A DNA stretch of 14,296 nt from JBKPFU01 sp046728975 (GCA_046728975.1 JBKPFU010000167.1:1-14296), one strand, 5' to 3'; positions 1-7,760 are shown, numbered from the stretch's first letter. Notes: generated by a model not told the origin, from the sequence alone. A program made the numbers and translations.

Positions 1-71
1 TCGGCAAGCGTCGACTTCCCGTGGTCGATGTGGGCGATGATCGAGAAGTTGCGGATGCGGGACTGGTCCAT
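1..71 (-). CDS. lepA: Elongation factor 4 (LepA), N-terminal fragment
   Basis: Only the first 23 codons are inside the window; the gene runs off its left edge. The reverse strand reads MDQSRIRNFSIIAHIDHGKS and continues TLA. This is the N-terminus of LepA/EF4 with the start of the P-loop (HIDHGKST), which binds GTP. LepA is a translational GTPase that acts on stalled or mis-translocated ribosomes. The ATG lies 6 bases behind the murJ stop codon, so lepA is probably co-transcribed with and translationally coupled to murJ. I see no good Shine-Dalgarno before the ATG, which fits coupling. Identity is secure because this N-terminus is nearly invariant in the family; other translational GTPases begin differently. 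Confidence 0.93.
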   Translation of the reverse strand, partial: MDQSRIRNFSIIAHIDHGKSTLA

Positions 72-77
72 GCGAAA

Positions 78-1652
78 TCAGGCCGGGCGCGGACGGCGTC
101 GCAACGATAGCAACGCCTCGAGCTCGCGAACTCCCAGCAAACGGCAGGAAATCAGGTAGGCGACGGACCCGAGGGCGAAGGCAGTCCCAAGCGAGATGAG
201 CTGGGCCCAGAAGGCCCTCCCGAGCGCTTCGTCGATCCCCTTCCAGACGCCGAAGGCGACCGCCCCGAGCACCGCCGCTGCGGCGACGATCCGAAGTGTC
301 GCCAGCGCGATCCGCGTGAAGTCGACCCGCTGAAGGCGCCGGCGCAGCATGACCAGCAGCATCGCGGTTCCTGCAATGTTCGCGAACGAGGTCGCGAGTG
401 GGATCCCCCAGGTGCCGAAGCTGTAGAAGGCTGCGTCGAGGAGGGCGTTGAGCCCGAGGTTCACAAGCGCAACCGCGGTCGGGATCCAGGCTGACTGAAG
501 ACTGAAGAAGCCCCGGTTCAACATGAGCATGGCGCCGTTGAAGGTGAGCCCGAGCGAGAACGCGGCCAGCGCCCCGGCCACCACCGGCGTCTGGTCGGGA
601 CCGAACTCGCCGCGCTCGTAGATCAGGCGGACGATCGGCTCGGCCAGAACAGCCGAGAAGACGCTTGCCGGAACGAGCAGAAACGCGATCTGCCGAAGGC
701 CGAGGCTGACCGTTCCGCGAAAGCCGTCCAGGTCGCCGCGCGCCGCGAGGCGCGCGAGGGAGGGGAACAGCACCGTCGCGACCGCAACCGAGAACATGCC
801 CTGCGGGAGCATGTAGATCCGAAACGCGCGGTCGATCGCCGTCGGGGCGAGCTCTGGATCGATCAGGCGCGAGGCGAATACCGAGTCGACGACGGCGTTG
901 AAGTTGATCAGGCCGAGCCCGAGCGTCACGGGCAGCATCAGCACGAAGACGCGTTTGACGGCCGGATCGTGGACGTCGATGACTAGCTGCAGCCGGCCAT
1001 CGCGCCCACGGAGCCAGGGCAGCGGGAGCAGGAACTGAATCAGCGTCGCGATCACGATCGCGACGGCGTAGACGTACAGCTTCGCGTCGATCTCGTCCGC
1101 ACGTGGGACGCCGAGGACGAGGCCGAGGATGATCGCGACGTTCCAGAACACCGGGGTGAGCGCCGGCACGGCGAATTCCTCGTAGCTGTTCAGGATCCCG
1201 ACGACGACGCCCGAGAGGCCGAGAAGCACGACCACCGGAAAGAGCACGCGCATGAGGCCGACGGCCAGATCCTTGTCGCCGCCGGGGTTGCCGAACGGCG
1301 TGATCAGCCAGGGCGCGAGCACGATGCAAAGGGCAGTCAGTCCCCCCAAGCCGAGGAGGATCAGCCAGAACAGGCTCGAGGCGACGCGCCAAGCCCGCTT
1401 ACGCTCCCCCTTCTCGAGCAGCTCGCTGAAGACGGGAACGAACGCCGAGGAGATCGCGGCGTCGGCGAGGAGCGCGCGTACGAGGTTCGGGACCTGGAAC
1501 GCGACCGTGAACGCATTGATCCGGCCGCGTGCGCCGAAGTAGTAGGCCGCGACGATCTCGCGGACGAGGCCGAGCACGCGCGAGACCCCGGTGGCGAGCG
1601 AGAAGATCGCCGTCGACCACGCCAGTCGGCGGCCCCGGGCTCGCTCATCCAC
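78..1652 (-). CDS. murJ: MurJ/MviN lipid II flippase
   Basis: This is a polytopic inner-membrane protein that flips lipid II, the peptidoglycan precursor, across the membrane. From the chosen GTG it is 524 residues, the normal family length. The family signature is seen near the N-terminus (SRVLGLVREIVAAYYFGA, about residues 24-41), followed by NSYEEFAVPALTPVFWN, LFPSLARLAARGDLDGF and EPIVRLIYERGEF, with many hydrophobic helices between. The frame is open upstream to an ATG at 1811, but those extra 53 residues are Arg/Pro-rich and unlike MurJ. The GTG at 1652 sits 7 bases behind a TATACT box, which argues for a leaderless start there. The gene is divergent from rpsT and lies immediately upstream of lepA. 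Family identity is sure; the exact start is moderately sure. Confidence 0.93.
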   Translation of the reverse strand: MDERARGRRLAWSTAIFSLATGVSRVLGLVREIVAAYYFGARGRINAFTVAFQVPNLVRALLADAAISSAFVPVFSELLEKGERKRAWRVASSLFWLILLGLGGLTALCIVLAPWLITPFGNPGGDKDLAVGLMRVLFPVVVLLGLSGVVVGILNSYEEFAVPALTPVFWNVAIILGLVLGVPRADEIDAKLYVYAVAIVIATLIQFLLPLPWLRGRDGRLQLVIDVHDPAVKRVFVLMLPVTLGLGLINFNAVVDSVFASRLIDPELAPTAIDRAFRIYMLPQGMFSVAVATVLFPSLARLAARGDLDGFRGTVSLGLRQIAFLLVPASVFSAVLAEPIVRLIYERGEFGPDQTPVVAGALAAFSLGLTFNGAMLMLNRGFFSLQSAWIPTAVALVNLGLNALLDAAFYSFGTWGIPLATSFANIAGTAMLLVMLRRRLQRVDFTRIALATLRIVAAAAVLGAVAFGVWKGIDEALGRAFWAQLISLGTAFALGSVAYLISCRLLGVRELEALLSLRRRPRPA

Positions 1653-1659
1653 GCGGTCG

Positions 1660-1665
1660 AGTATA
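1660..1665 (-). promoter_or_regulatory. -10 element for murJ, leaderless
   Basis: On the minus strand the hexamer TATACT is followed by 7 bases and then the GTG chosen as the murJ start. The transcript would therefore begin at, or one base from, the start codon. No Shine-Dalgarno is present and no clear -35 is seen. Leaderless mRNAs are common in Actinobacteria. The promoter itself is inferred from spacing and sequence only. Confidence 0.5.
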
Positions 1666-1810
1666 GGAACGAGGCCCGCCGTCGCTCGGCGCCGCGCCGT
1701 CCGCGGGGCGGCTGGCGAATTAGGTTCCCCCAGCCTCCTCCCCGACTTCGAGCCTATCGGGGAGGTTCGCGCGTGTGGGTGACGAGAGTGCGCCGAAAGT
1801 GTGGGAATCA

Positions 1811-1838
1811 AGGCGCGTCTCAGCGCCTCTGCTACGAT
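1811..1838 (+). promoter_or_regulatory. rpsT promoter: extended -10 with an inverted repeat upstream
   Basis: TGCTACGAT at 1830-1838 is an extended -10 (TGnTAnnnT). It predicts a start of transcription near 1845, about 26 bases before the rpsT ATG. Immediately upstream, AGGCGC (1811-1816) and GCGCCT (1823-1828) form a 6-bp inverted repeat over the -35 position. It could be an operator or chance in GC-rich DNA. No TTGACA-like -35 is visible, as is typical with extended -10 boxes. Confidence 0.5.
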
Positions 1839-1844
1839 CGCCGC

Positions 1845-1865
1845 GCCCGCTCAGCGGGCCTTTTT
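1845..1865 (+). promoter_or_regulatory. Terminator-like hairpin in the rpsT 5' leader
   Basis: GCCCGC and GCGGGC (1845-1859) form a perfect 6-bp stem with a TCA loop, followed by CC and a run of five T (1861-1865), only 5 bases before the rpsT ATG. Its position, starting about where transcription should begin, suggests a structured 5' end. This could be stabilising, or a control point for S20 synthesis. It resembles an intrinsic terminator, but it sits upstream of an essential gene and no plus-strand gene precedes it here. Confidence 0.55.
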
Positions 1866-1870
1866 CACGA

Positions 1871-2137
1871 ATGCCGAACATCAAGCAGCAGAAGAAGCGG
1901 GTGCGAACGGCGGCGCGGGAGCGACTGCAAAATCTCCGCTATCGCTCGACCGTGAAGACGCTGACGAAGCGACTGCGTGACGCAGTCGATGACGGCGACC
2001 GCGCACGGATCGAGTCCGAGCATCGAGAGCTCGTGCGCATGATCGACAGGGCCGCCGCGCAACGGGCGCTGCACAAGAATGCCGCCGCGCGCAAGAAGGC
2101 CCACGCCGCGCGGCTCGCCGCCGGCGACCGCGGCTAG
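1871..2137 (+). CDS. rpsT: 30S ribosomal protein S20
   Basis: The product is 88 residues, the usual size of bS20, which binds 16S rRNA early in small-subunit assembly. It is very basic and helical. The conserved N-terminus MPNIKQQKKRV and the C-terminal block ALHKNAAARKKAHAAR are both present. The frame is open upstream to 1775, but the family starts at MPNIK, so ATG 1871 is chosen. There is no Shine-Dalgarno before the ATG; instead a hairpin with a T-run occupies the space. The gene stands alone on the plus strand between divergent murJ and convergent holA, as a single-gene transcript. The 95 bases between its stop and the holA stop hold no terminator I can identify. Confidence 0.96.
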   Translation: MPNIKQQKKRVRTAARERLQNLRYRSTVKTLTKRLRDAVDDGDRARIESEHRELVRMIDRAAAQRALHKNAAARKKAHAARLAAGDRG

Positions 2138-2232
2138 CAGCGCGTCTTAACTTCGCTTCGCCGCGCGATCGGCAACCAGGAAACGACCGCACCGCAGCGA
2201 GCGCATTTCCGGCGCTACGTCTGCACAGGAGC

Positions 2233-3243
2233 TCAGGAGGCCGCAGTCGCTCCCCGCGCCCGCGTCATCTCGACTAGCGCTCGCGTGAACTCCAACTCGC
2301 CCGGAAGGGGGCTGCCGCCTTTCAGCGCGAGATCGAGCTCCGCCAGGCGGACGAGGGTAACGCGGAGCTCGTCGGCCGTGAAATTGCTCGCCTGTTCGAA
2401 CAGCTTCTCGACGTAGAACCGGTTCCTTTTCAGTCGCTCCGCCGCTTCGCGTGCCGTCACGCCCTCGCGCGCGAACGCGTGGCAGGCGCTGACGCGGCTG
2501 ACGTGGCTCGTGAGCAGGCCGACGATCCGCGGAAACACGTCCCGAGGCGGATCCCCTGAGCGTTCGACGAACTCCTCTGCGGCGGCGACGACGCCGGCGA
2601 CGTCACGCCTGCCCCACGAGTCCGTCAGCGCGAACGGCGGCGCTTCCGCCCGAGGCGCAACCAGCAATGCGACCTCCCGCTCCCCGATCGGCTCGCCGCC
2701 CGCCCACACGCTCAGCTTGTCGACTTCGGTCGCGAGCTCCTGCGGGTCGTCGCCGACGAGGGATACCAGCGTTCGAGCGGCGTCCGGCGTCGCCTGAGTG
2801 CCGACTCCGGCGAACTGCTGGAGGACCCATTTCGGCAGGTCGACGCCGCGACCGCGCTGGGGCAGGTTGTAGACGAGCACCTCACCCCCGGCCTTCCCCG
2901 AGATCGCCCGGCCGAGCGGGGAGTCGGGCTTCGTCTCGGCGCCGACGAGCGCGAGCACCGTTGTAGGGGCGGGTGCCGCGAGGTACTCGATCACGGGCTC
3001 GACGTCGGCGGCCTTCCAGCGGTCGACCTCCTCGACCGCGACGAGCCGTCGCTCCAAAGCGAAGAGGCCCATCGCGTTGCAGGCGGCGACGGCGTCGTGT
3101 CCGCCCGCCTCCAAAGCCGACAACACCTCCGTCGCCTCGTCGCCGACGCGGTCACGGAGCCGGCGAAATGCGCGCGCGATCTTCGGCCGGTCGCTGCCCG
3201 TCAGCAGGTACGCGGGTTTGAGCTCGGCCACGCCGCCAAGCAT
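2233..3243 (-). CDS. holA: DNA polymerase III subunit delta
   Basis: HolA is the delta subunit of the clamp loader; it opens the beta sliding clamp during chromosome replication. From ATG 3243 it is 336 residues, as expected. It begins MLGGVAELKPAYLLTGSDRP, matching the first strand of the delta N-terminal domain. It carries the typical DDPQELATEVDKLSVWAGG segment mid-protein and the helical C-terminal collar domain (RNRFYVEKLFEQASNF, LAELDLALKGG). As is normal for delta, no Walker A is present. A GTG at 3231 is an alternative start; the open frame to 3324 is not supported by the family. It is last in the leuS-comEA-comEC-holA run, and its start lies inside comEC, suggesting coupled translation. 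Confidence 0.93.
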   Translation of the reverse strand: MLGGVAELKPAYLLTGSDRPKIARAFRRLRDRVGDEATEVLSALEAGGHDAVAACNAMGLFALERRLVAVEEVDRWKAADVEPVIEYLAAPAPTTVLALVGAETKPDSPLGRAISGKAGGEVLVYNLPQRGRGVDLPKWVLQQFAGVGTQATPDAARTLVSLVGDDPQELATEVDKLSVWAGGEPIGEREVALLVAPRAEAPPFALTDSWGRRDVAGVVAAAEEFVERSGDPPRDVFPRIVGLLTSHVSRVSACHAFAREGVTAREAAERLKRNRFYVEKLFEQASNFTADELRVTLVRLAELDLALKGGSPLPGELEFTRALVEMTRARGATAAS

Positions 3244-4654
3244 AGGCAGCCACCCAGCCGCCGAGGACCGCAAGCGCGGTGGCCGCCCATCCGGAGCGGA
3301 TCTGCGCGAGCGGAAGACCTCCAACGGTACGGGCGCACCAGGCGAGGTAGCCGGCGCACACGGCGTTCAGCGCGGCCAGTACGGCACTTACGCCGGGGGC
3401 GAGCGGATGGACGACCGCAGCGGCGAAAGCGAGCGTGAGCAAGGGAACGACGGCCGGAGCGGCGAGCACGTTCGCCGGCACCGACAGCAGCGGCAGCGCA
3501 TGGAACTGGAACCAGAGGATGGGCGCCGTTACGACGCCGCAGGCGGTCGCGACCGCGACGATCGTCGCGACGGGCCTTGGAATTGGGTAGCCCTCGAGCA
3601 GGCGCTCGAGCGGCCGAACGAGCAGGAAAATCGCAGCGACGGCGCTGAAGGAGAGCTCGAACCCGGCGTCGAGCACGAGATAGGGGTTCCAGGCGAGCAG
3701 GCCGAGCGCGCCGACCAGCAGGAAGTACCAGCGATCGGGGCCCCGCGCCGTCAGCCATGCGAGCGAGCAGAGCGCGCCGGCAACCCCCGCCCGTAGGACG
3801 GAAGGCTGTGCACCGACCGCGAGGACGTAGGCCGTGATCGCGGCGAGGGCGCCCAGCTCCCCGAGCCACCGCGGCAGCGCGAGCATCCACGCCAGCAGCA
3901 CCGCGCCGCCCGCAACGAGCGCGACGTTCTGGCCGGAGACGGCGAGCAGGTGATACAGACCGGAGGCCCGAAAGCGATCGCGGAGGTCGCGAGACAGCCC
4001 TTGCTCCTCGCCGAGAACGACCCCGAGCAGCACACCGCGGCGCTCGCCGTGGACGCCCGCGGCGATCCCTTTCGCGAGGAAGCCGTGTAGCCGGTCGGCG
4101 ACTCCCGCGAACCCGCCTCTGTGGCCGACAACCCTCCAGCGGTCGGCGTGGAGGACGACGTGGACGCCATGGCGGCGCAGCCAGGTTGCCTCGTCGAACC
4201 CATGCACTGGACCACGCGGTGCCTCGACCTCGACGACTGCTGCCAGGATCGCGCCCTGCGGCGGCGCCCGGCCGAGGGGAAGCTCGAGGACCGAGGGCTC
4301 GGCGGCCACAAGCCGTCCGAACCGCCTCACCTCGACCGGAACCCTGAGCTGGAACTGCCCTCGCCTCGCCGGGCCGGTCACGACGAGCAGGGAGCGCTCG
4401 GCGCGTCCGATCTCGCGGGACAGCGGACTGAAGTCGATGACGTCGAGCCGCGCCGAGCCCCACCACCAGCCCAGCGCGAGGAAGCCGAGCAGGAGCAGGA
4501 CGGGACGCCCTGCGCCGGCCGCGGCCACCGCCGCCGTCACCAGCCCGAAGCAGACGAGCAATGCGAGCGAGATCCGCGCGGCGTCCGCCGCGGCGAGGCC
4601 GAGGCACAGCGATCCCAGCGCGAGGTGCGGCCGGGGCCTTATCGCCAAGTTCAC
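3152..4654 (-). CDS. comEC: ComEC/Rec2 DNA-uptake channel, without the nuclease-like C-terminal domain
   Basis: ComEC forms the inner-membrane channel that carries single-stranded DNA into the cell during transformation. The 500-residue product has N-terminal helices (about 10-65), the soluble OB-fold-like DUF4131 region (about 90-180) and the multi-helix Competence domain (about 200-475). The signature HLLAVSGQNVAL is at 235-246, with PSVLRA, FELSFSAVAAIFLL and SVPANVLAAPAV following. It ends soon after the last helix with a basic tail. The C-terminal metallo-beta-lactamase domain of longer ComEC proteins is absent. It starts on a GTG that overlaps the comEA stop (GTGA) and overlaps holA by about 90 bases. 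Function is inferred from family; competence in this organism is not shown. Confidence 0.92.
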   Translation of the reverse strand: MNLAIRPRPHLALGSLCLGLAAADAARISLALLVCFGLVTAAVAAAGAGRPVLLLLGFLALGWWWGSARLDVIDFSPLSREIGRAERSLLVVTGPARRGQFQLRVPVEVRRFGRLVAAEPSVLELPLGRAPPQGAILAAVVEVEAPRGPVHGFDEATWLRRHGVHVVLHADRWRVVGHRGGFAGVADRLHGFLAKGIAAGVHGERRGVLLGVVLGEEQGLSRDLRDRFRASGLYHLLAVSGQNVALVAGGAVLLAWMLALPRWLGELGALAAITAYVLAVGAQPSVLRAGVAGALCSLAWLTARGPDRWYFLLVGALGLLAWNPYLVLDAGFELSFSAVAAIFLLVRPLERLLEGYPIPRPVATIVAVATACGVVTAPILWFQFHALPLLSVPANVLAAPAVVPLLTLAFAAAVVHPLAPGVSAVLAALNAVCAGYLAWCARTVGGLPLAQIRSGWAATALAVLGGWVAAYAWRRGRAQTRVPADGQRPAEDRARISPAP

Positions 4655-5241
4655 GGCGCGACCAGCTCGCGCAGCTGCTCCATGCGCGCCGGCCCGATGC
4701 CGGGGACGGCATCGAGCTCATCCACCGAGGTGAAGGCGCCGTGCTGCTCGCGGTAATCGAGAATCTTCTGCGCGGTCACGGGACCAACCCCCGGCAACGC
4801 ATCGAGCTGCTCGAGGGTCGCCGTGCTCAGGTGAACCGGCCCTGTCGACGCGCCCGGAGCCGCCGTCCCCGCCGCCGCGCCAGCCGCGCCCGCGGCGGCG
4901 GCTCCGCGCGCCGGAACGACCACCTGTTCGCCGTCGGCCAAAGGCGCGGCGAGATTCACGCCCGCGAGATCGGCCTTGCGGCCCGCCCCTCCCGCCCGCG
5001 CAACAGCGTCCGCGATCCGCGCGCCCTGATCCAGCCGGTAAAGGCCGGGCCGGCGCACGGCGCCGACCACGTGCACCACCACCTTGGCCGGGGCGGTCTG
5101 CGTCGGCAGCGGAGGCGCCAGAGCCGGTGCGGTCGACGCGCTCCCAGGCCGCAGCAGGACTCGCGCCGCGATCACGACCGCGAGCAGTGCAAGCGCAGCG
5201 GCGACGATCACTCGCCGGCGTGCGAGCAGCGTGTCGAGCAT
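4651..5241 (-). CDS. comEA: ComEA-like DNA receptor (SLBB plus helix-hairpin-helix)
   Basis: ComEA is a membrane-anchored DNA-binding protein that hands incoming DNA to ComEC. The 196-residue product has a signal-anchor helix (about 11-29) and a short Pro/Ala linker. An SLBB domain follows (about 54-112; VVVHVVGAVRRPGLYRL), then an Ala/Gly-rich linker (about 112-134) and two helix-hairpin-helix motifs: LPGVGPVTAQKI at 149-160 and VPGIGPARMEQL at 179-190. This is the complete actinobacterial/Gram-positive architecture. The ATG at 5241 is preceded only by a weak AGG. Its last codons overlap the comEC start as GTGA, so the two are translationally coupled. It lies 66 bases after leuS. Confidence 0.93.
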   Translation of the reverse strand: MLDTLLARRRVIVAAALALLAVVIAARVLLRPGSASTAPALAPPLPTQTAPAKVVVHVVGAVRRPGLYRLDQGARIADAVARAGGAGRKADLAGVNLAAPLADGEQVVVPARGAAAAGAAGAAAGTAAPGASTGPVHLSTATLEQLDALPGVGPVTAQKILDYREQHGAFTSVDELDAVPGIGPARMEQLRELVAP

Positions 5242-5263
5242 GTCGCCTACATTGACAACAAAC

Positions 5264-5283
5264 GTGTCACGCGGGCGTGACGC
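5264..5283 (-). terminator. Hairpin between leuS and comEA, possible terminator or operator
   Basis: GTCACG (5266-5271) and CGTGAC (5276-5281) form a 6-bp stem with a 4-base loop, extendable by one wobble and one GC pair. On the minus strand it is followed by a moderately T-rich stretch (ACACGTTTGTTGTC), so it may terminate or attenuate leuS transcription before comEA. The same bases take part in a second inverted repeat, TGACA/TGTCA (5253-5257 and 5265-5269), just upstream of the comEA start, which would fit an operator. Neither role is certain. Confidence 0.4.
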
Positions 5284-5307
5284 CTGAGCCCCGAATGTGT
5301 GCCGAGG

Positions 5308-7743
5308 TCAGACGACCAGGTTGACCAGCTTGCGCGGCACGACGATCGTCTGCCGGATCTCCCGTCCGTTCAGGTGCGGGGCCACGCGCGGCGAGGCCTT
5401 CGCCCGCTCGACGAGCTCCTCCTCGGAAGTGTCGGTCGAAACTTGCACGCGATCGCGCACCTTCCCGTTCACCTGGATCACGAGCTCGAATGTTTCCTCC
5501 TCGAGCAAGCCGGGATCTGCCGTCGGCCACGGCTGCTCCCACAGCCGCTCGTGCCCCAGCGCCTCCCAGAGCTCCTCCGCGACGTGGGGCGCGTACGGTT
5601 GAATCAGAGACACAACCGTCTCCGCCGCAAACCGGGCCGCAGGATCGTCCGTCGCGCGCGAGAGCTCGTTGAGCAGCTCCGTCACGGCCGCGACCGGCGT
5701 GTTGAAAACGAAGCGCCGCCCGATGTCGTCGGTCACGCGCGCGATCGTCTCGTGCGCCTTGCGCGCGAGCAGCGTGTCGACGCCGTCGGGCGACGGCGGC
5801 TGCTGGGCTGCCTCGAGCACGATCCGCCACAGGCGACGCAGGAACCGGACGGCCTCGGCGTCGATCCCGTCAGGCGTCCACTCCATGTCTTGGTCGGCGG
5901 GGCCGCGCGTGAGGATGTAGATGCGGATCGGATCGGCGCCGAACGGGTCGATCAGCTCGTCCGGGGAGACGCCGCCCTGCGATTTCGACATCCGCTTCCC
6001 ACCGAGCTTCACCCAGCCCTGGTGGAAGAGGCGCTGGAACGGTTCGCGCACTCCGAGCATCCCGAAGTCGTTCAACGCCTTGACGAAGAAGCGCGAGTAG
6101 AGCAGGTGCCCCTTCGCGTGGTCGATGCCGCCGACGTACTGGTCGACCGGCATCCAGTAGTCGGCTATCGGACGGTCGAACGGCGCCTGCTCGTTGTCCG
6201 GGTCGGTGTAGCGCAGGAAGTACCAGGACGAGTCGACGAACGTGTCCATCGTGTCGGCTTCGCGCCGCGCGGGGCCGCCGCACCTCGGGCAGGTGACGTT
6301 CATGAACTCGTCGTTGGCCGCGAGCGGCGGCTTTCCCTTCGGCTGGTAATCCTCGACGTCGGGCAGCAGGATCGGCAGCTCCTCCTCCGGCACCGGCACG
6401 ATCCCGTCGCGGTCGCAGTAGACGATCGGAATCGGGCAGCCCCAGTAGCGCTGGCGCGAGAAGCTCCAGTCGCGCAGGCGGTAGCTGACCGCGGGTGCGC
6501 CACGGCCACGCTCGCGCAGCCATTGGACGATCGCCTTCGCCCCTTCGGGCGCCGGCAGCCCTGAGAACTGCCCCGAGTTGACGAGGGCCTCGTTCTCGGT
6601 GTGCTCGGAAAACGCGCCTTCGGCAGCTTGCTCTCCTCCGGCCGGAGCGACGACCGTTCGCACCGGCAGCTCGTACGCCTGCGCGAATGCGTGGTCGCGC
6701 TCGTCATGCGCGGGCACGGCCATGATCGCGCCGGTGCCGTACTCCATCAGGACGTAGTCGGCGACCCAAATCGGCAGCTTCTCGTCGTTGACCGGATTCG
6801 TGGCGTAGCGTCCCGTGAAGACGCCGGTCTTCTCCCGCGTCGCGCGCTCCTCGGTCGGGCGTGCCGCCGCGACGCGCGCGTACGAGCGCACCTGCTCGGC
6901 AGTCTCCGTCCCCTCGACGAGCACGTCGACGAGCGGGGACTCGGGCGCGACGACGAAGAACGTCGCGCCGAAAAGCGTGTCGGGACGCGTGGTGAAGACC
7001 GGGATGTCGAGGTCCAGCTCCTCGACGCGGAACAGCACCTCGGTGCCCTCCGAGCGGCCGATGTGCTGACGCTGGATCTTCTTCGTCCGCTCCGGCCAGT
7101 CGATCGTCTCCAGGTCGTCGAGCAGCTGGTCGGCGTAGGCCGTGATCTTGAAGAACCACTGCTCCATGTTCCGGATCTCGACGATGGCGCCGCAGCGCCA
7201 GCAGCGGCCGTCGACGACGTGCTCGTTCGAGAGCACTGTCTGGTCGTTGGGGCACCAGTTGACGGGCGCCGCCCTCCGGTAGGCGAGGCCGTGCTCGAAG
7301 AACTTCAGGAACAGCCATTGCGTCCAGTGGTAGTAGCGCGGCTCGTGCGCGGAGATCTCGCGGCTCCAGTCGATCGCCCAGCCCATCCGGCGCATCTGGT
7401 TCGAGATCGCCGCGATGTTGCGTTCCGTGATCTCGCGCGGGTGCCCGCCCTCCCTGATCGCGGCGTTCTCCGCCGGCAGCCCGAAGGAGTCGAAGCCCAT
7501 GGGGCGCAGCACCGAAAAGCCGTTGCGGCGGCGGAAGTGCGTGACGACGTCCCCGAGCGTGTAGTTGAGGACGTGGCCCATGTGAAGGTCGCCGGATGGA
7601 TACGGGAGCATCTCGAGCATGTAGTGCTTCCGCTCGCGCGACGCCGCCGCCGCGTTCTCGGGATTCGGCACGTAAAACGCCCGTGCGTCCTCCCAGACCT
7701 TCTGCCATTTCGCCTCGATTTTCTGTGGGTCGTACCGCTCCAC
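5308..7743 (-). CDS. leuS: Leucyl-tRNA synthetase
   Basis: LeuS charges tRNA-Leu with leucine. The 811-residue product is complete. The class I HMGH (HIGH) motif is at 54-57 in PYPSGDLHMGHVLN, with a cysteine-rich insert around 164-184 (NWCPNDQ, CWRCG). The CP1 editing domain carries TTRPDTLFGATFF (251-263) and AVPAHDERDHAFA (342-354). The catalytic RMSKS is at 584-588, and the C-terminal domain ends in QVNGKVRDRVQV. The start is GTG 7743, preceded by GGAGG with a 6-base gap. The frame is open to 7806, but those codons run through a terminator hairpin in the leader and are unlike LeuS. Expression is probably controlled by a leucine-responsive attenuator directly upstream. It heads the comEA-comEC-holA run. 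Confidence 0.97.
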   Translation of the reverse strand: MERYDPQKIEAKWQKVWEDARAFYVPNPENAAAASRERKHYMLEMLPYPSGDLHMGHVLNYTLGDVVTHFRRRNGFSVLRPMGFDSFGLPAENAAIREGGHPREITERNIAAISNQMRRMGWAIDWSREISAHEPRYYHWTQWLFLKFFEHGLAYRRAAPVNWCPNDQTVLSNEHVVDGRCWRCGAIVEIRNMEQWFFKITAYADQLLDDLETIDWPERTKKIQRQHIGRSEGTEVLFRVEELDLDIPVFTTRPDTLFGATFFVVAPESPLVDVLVEGTETAEQVRSYARVAAARPTEERATREKTGVFTGRYATNPVNDEKLPIWVADYVLMEYGTGAIMAVPAHDERDHAFAQAYELPVRTVVAPAGGEQAAEGAFSEHTENEALVNSGQFSGLPAPEGAKAIVQWLRERGRGAPAVSYRLRDWSFSRQRYWGCPIPIVYCDRDGIVPVPEEELPILLPDVEDYQPKGKPPLAANDEFMNVTCPRCGGPARREADTMDTFVDSSWYFLRYTDPDNEQAPFDRPIADYWMPVDQYVGGIDHAKGHLLYSRFFVKALNDFGMLGVREPFQRLFHQGWVKLGGKRMSKSQGGVSPDELIDPFGADPIRIYILTRGPADQDMEWTPDGIDAEAVRFLRRLWRIVLEAAQQPPSPDGVDTLLARKAHETIARVTDDIGRRFVFNTPVAAVTELLNELSRATDDPAARFAAETVVSLIQPYAPHVAEELWEALGHERLWEQPWPTADPGLLEEETFELVIQVNGKVRDRVQVSTDTSEEELVERAKASPRVAPHLNGREIRQTIVVPRKLVNLVV

Positions 7744-7760
7744 TATTGACCTCCAGAAAT

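Noticed and set aside
1653..1811. N-terminal extension of murJ to ATG 1811
   Set aside because: The extra 53 residues are Pro/Arg-rich and unlike MurJ, and a -10 box lies inside them just before GTG 1652.
2138..2232. Terminator between convergent rpsT and holA
   Set aside because: Only a weak GGAAA/TTTCC pairing with a long loop is present, with no T-run; not strong enough to call.
3201..4721. A 506-codon minus-strand frame overlapping comEC in another phase
   Set aside because: The Arg/Ala/Pro-rich translation lacks motifs, while the chosen frame carries the full ComEC signature.
5252..5257. Perfect TTGACA -35 hexamer on the plus strand
   Set aside because: No -10 lies 16-18 bases downstream and no plus-strand gene follows; it is part of the inverted repeat before comEA.
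5299..6564. A 421-codon open frame on the plus strand inside leuS
   Set aside because: It is the antisense shadow of leuS, with Arg/Asp/Val-rich low-complexity content and no start signal.
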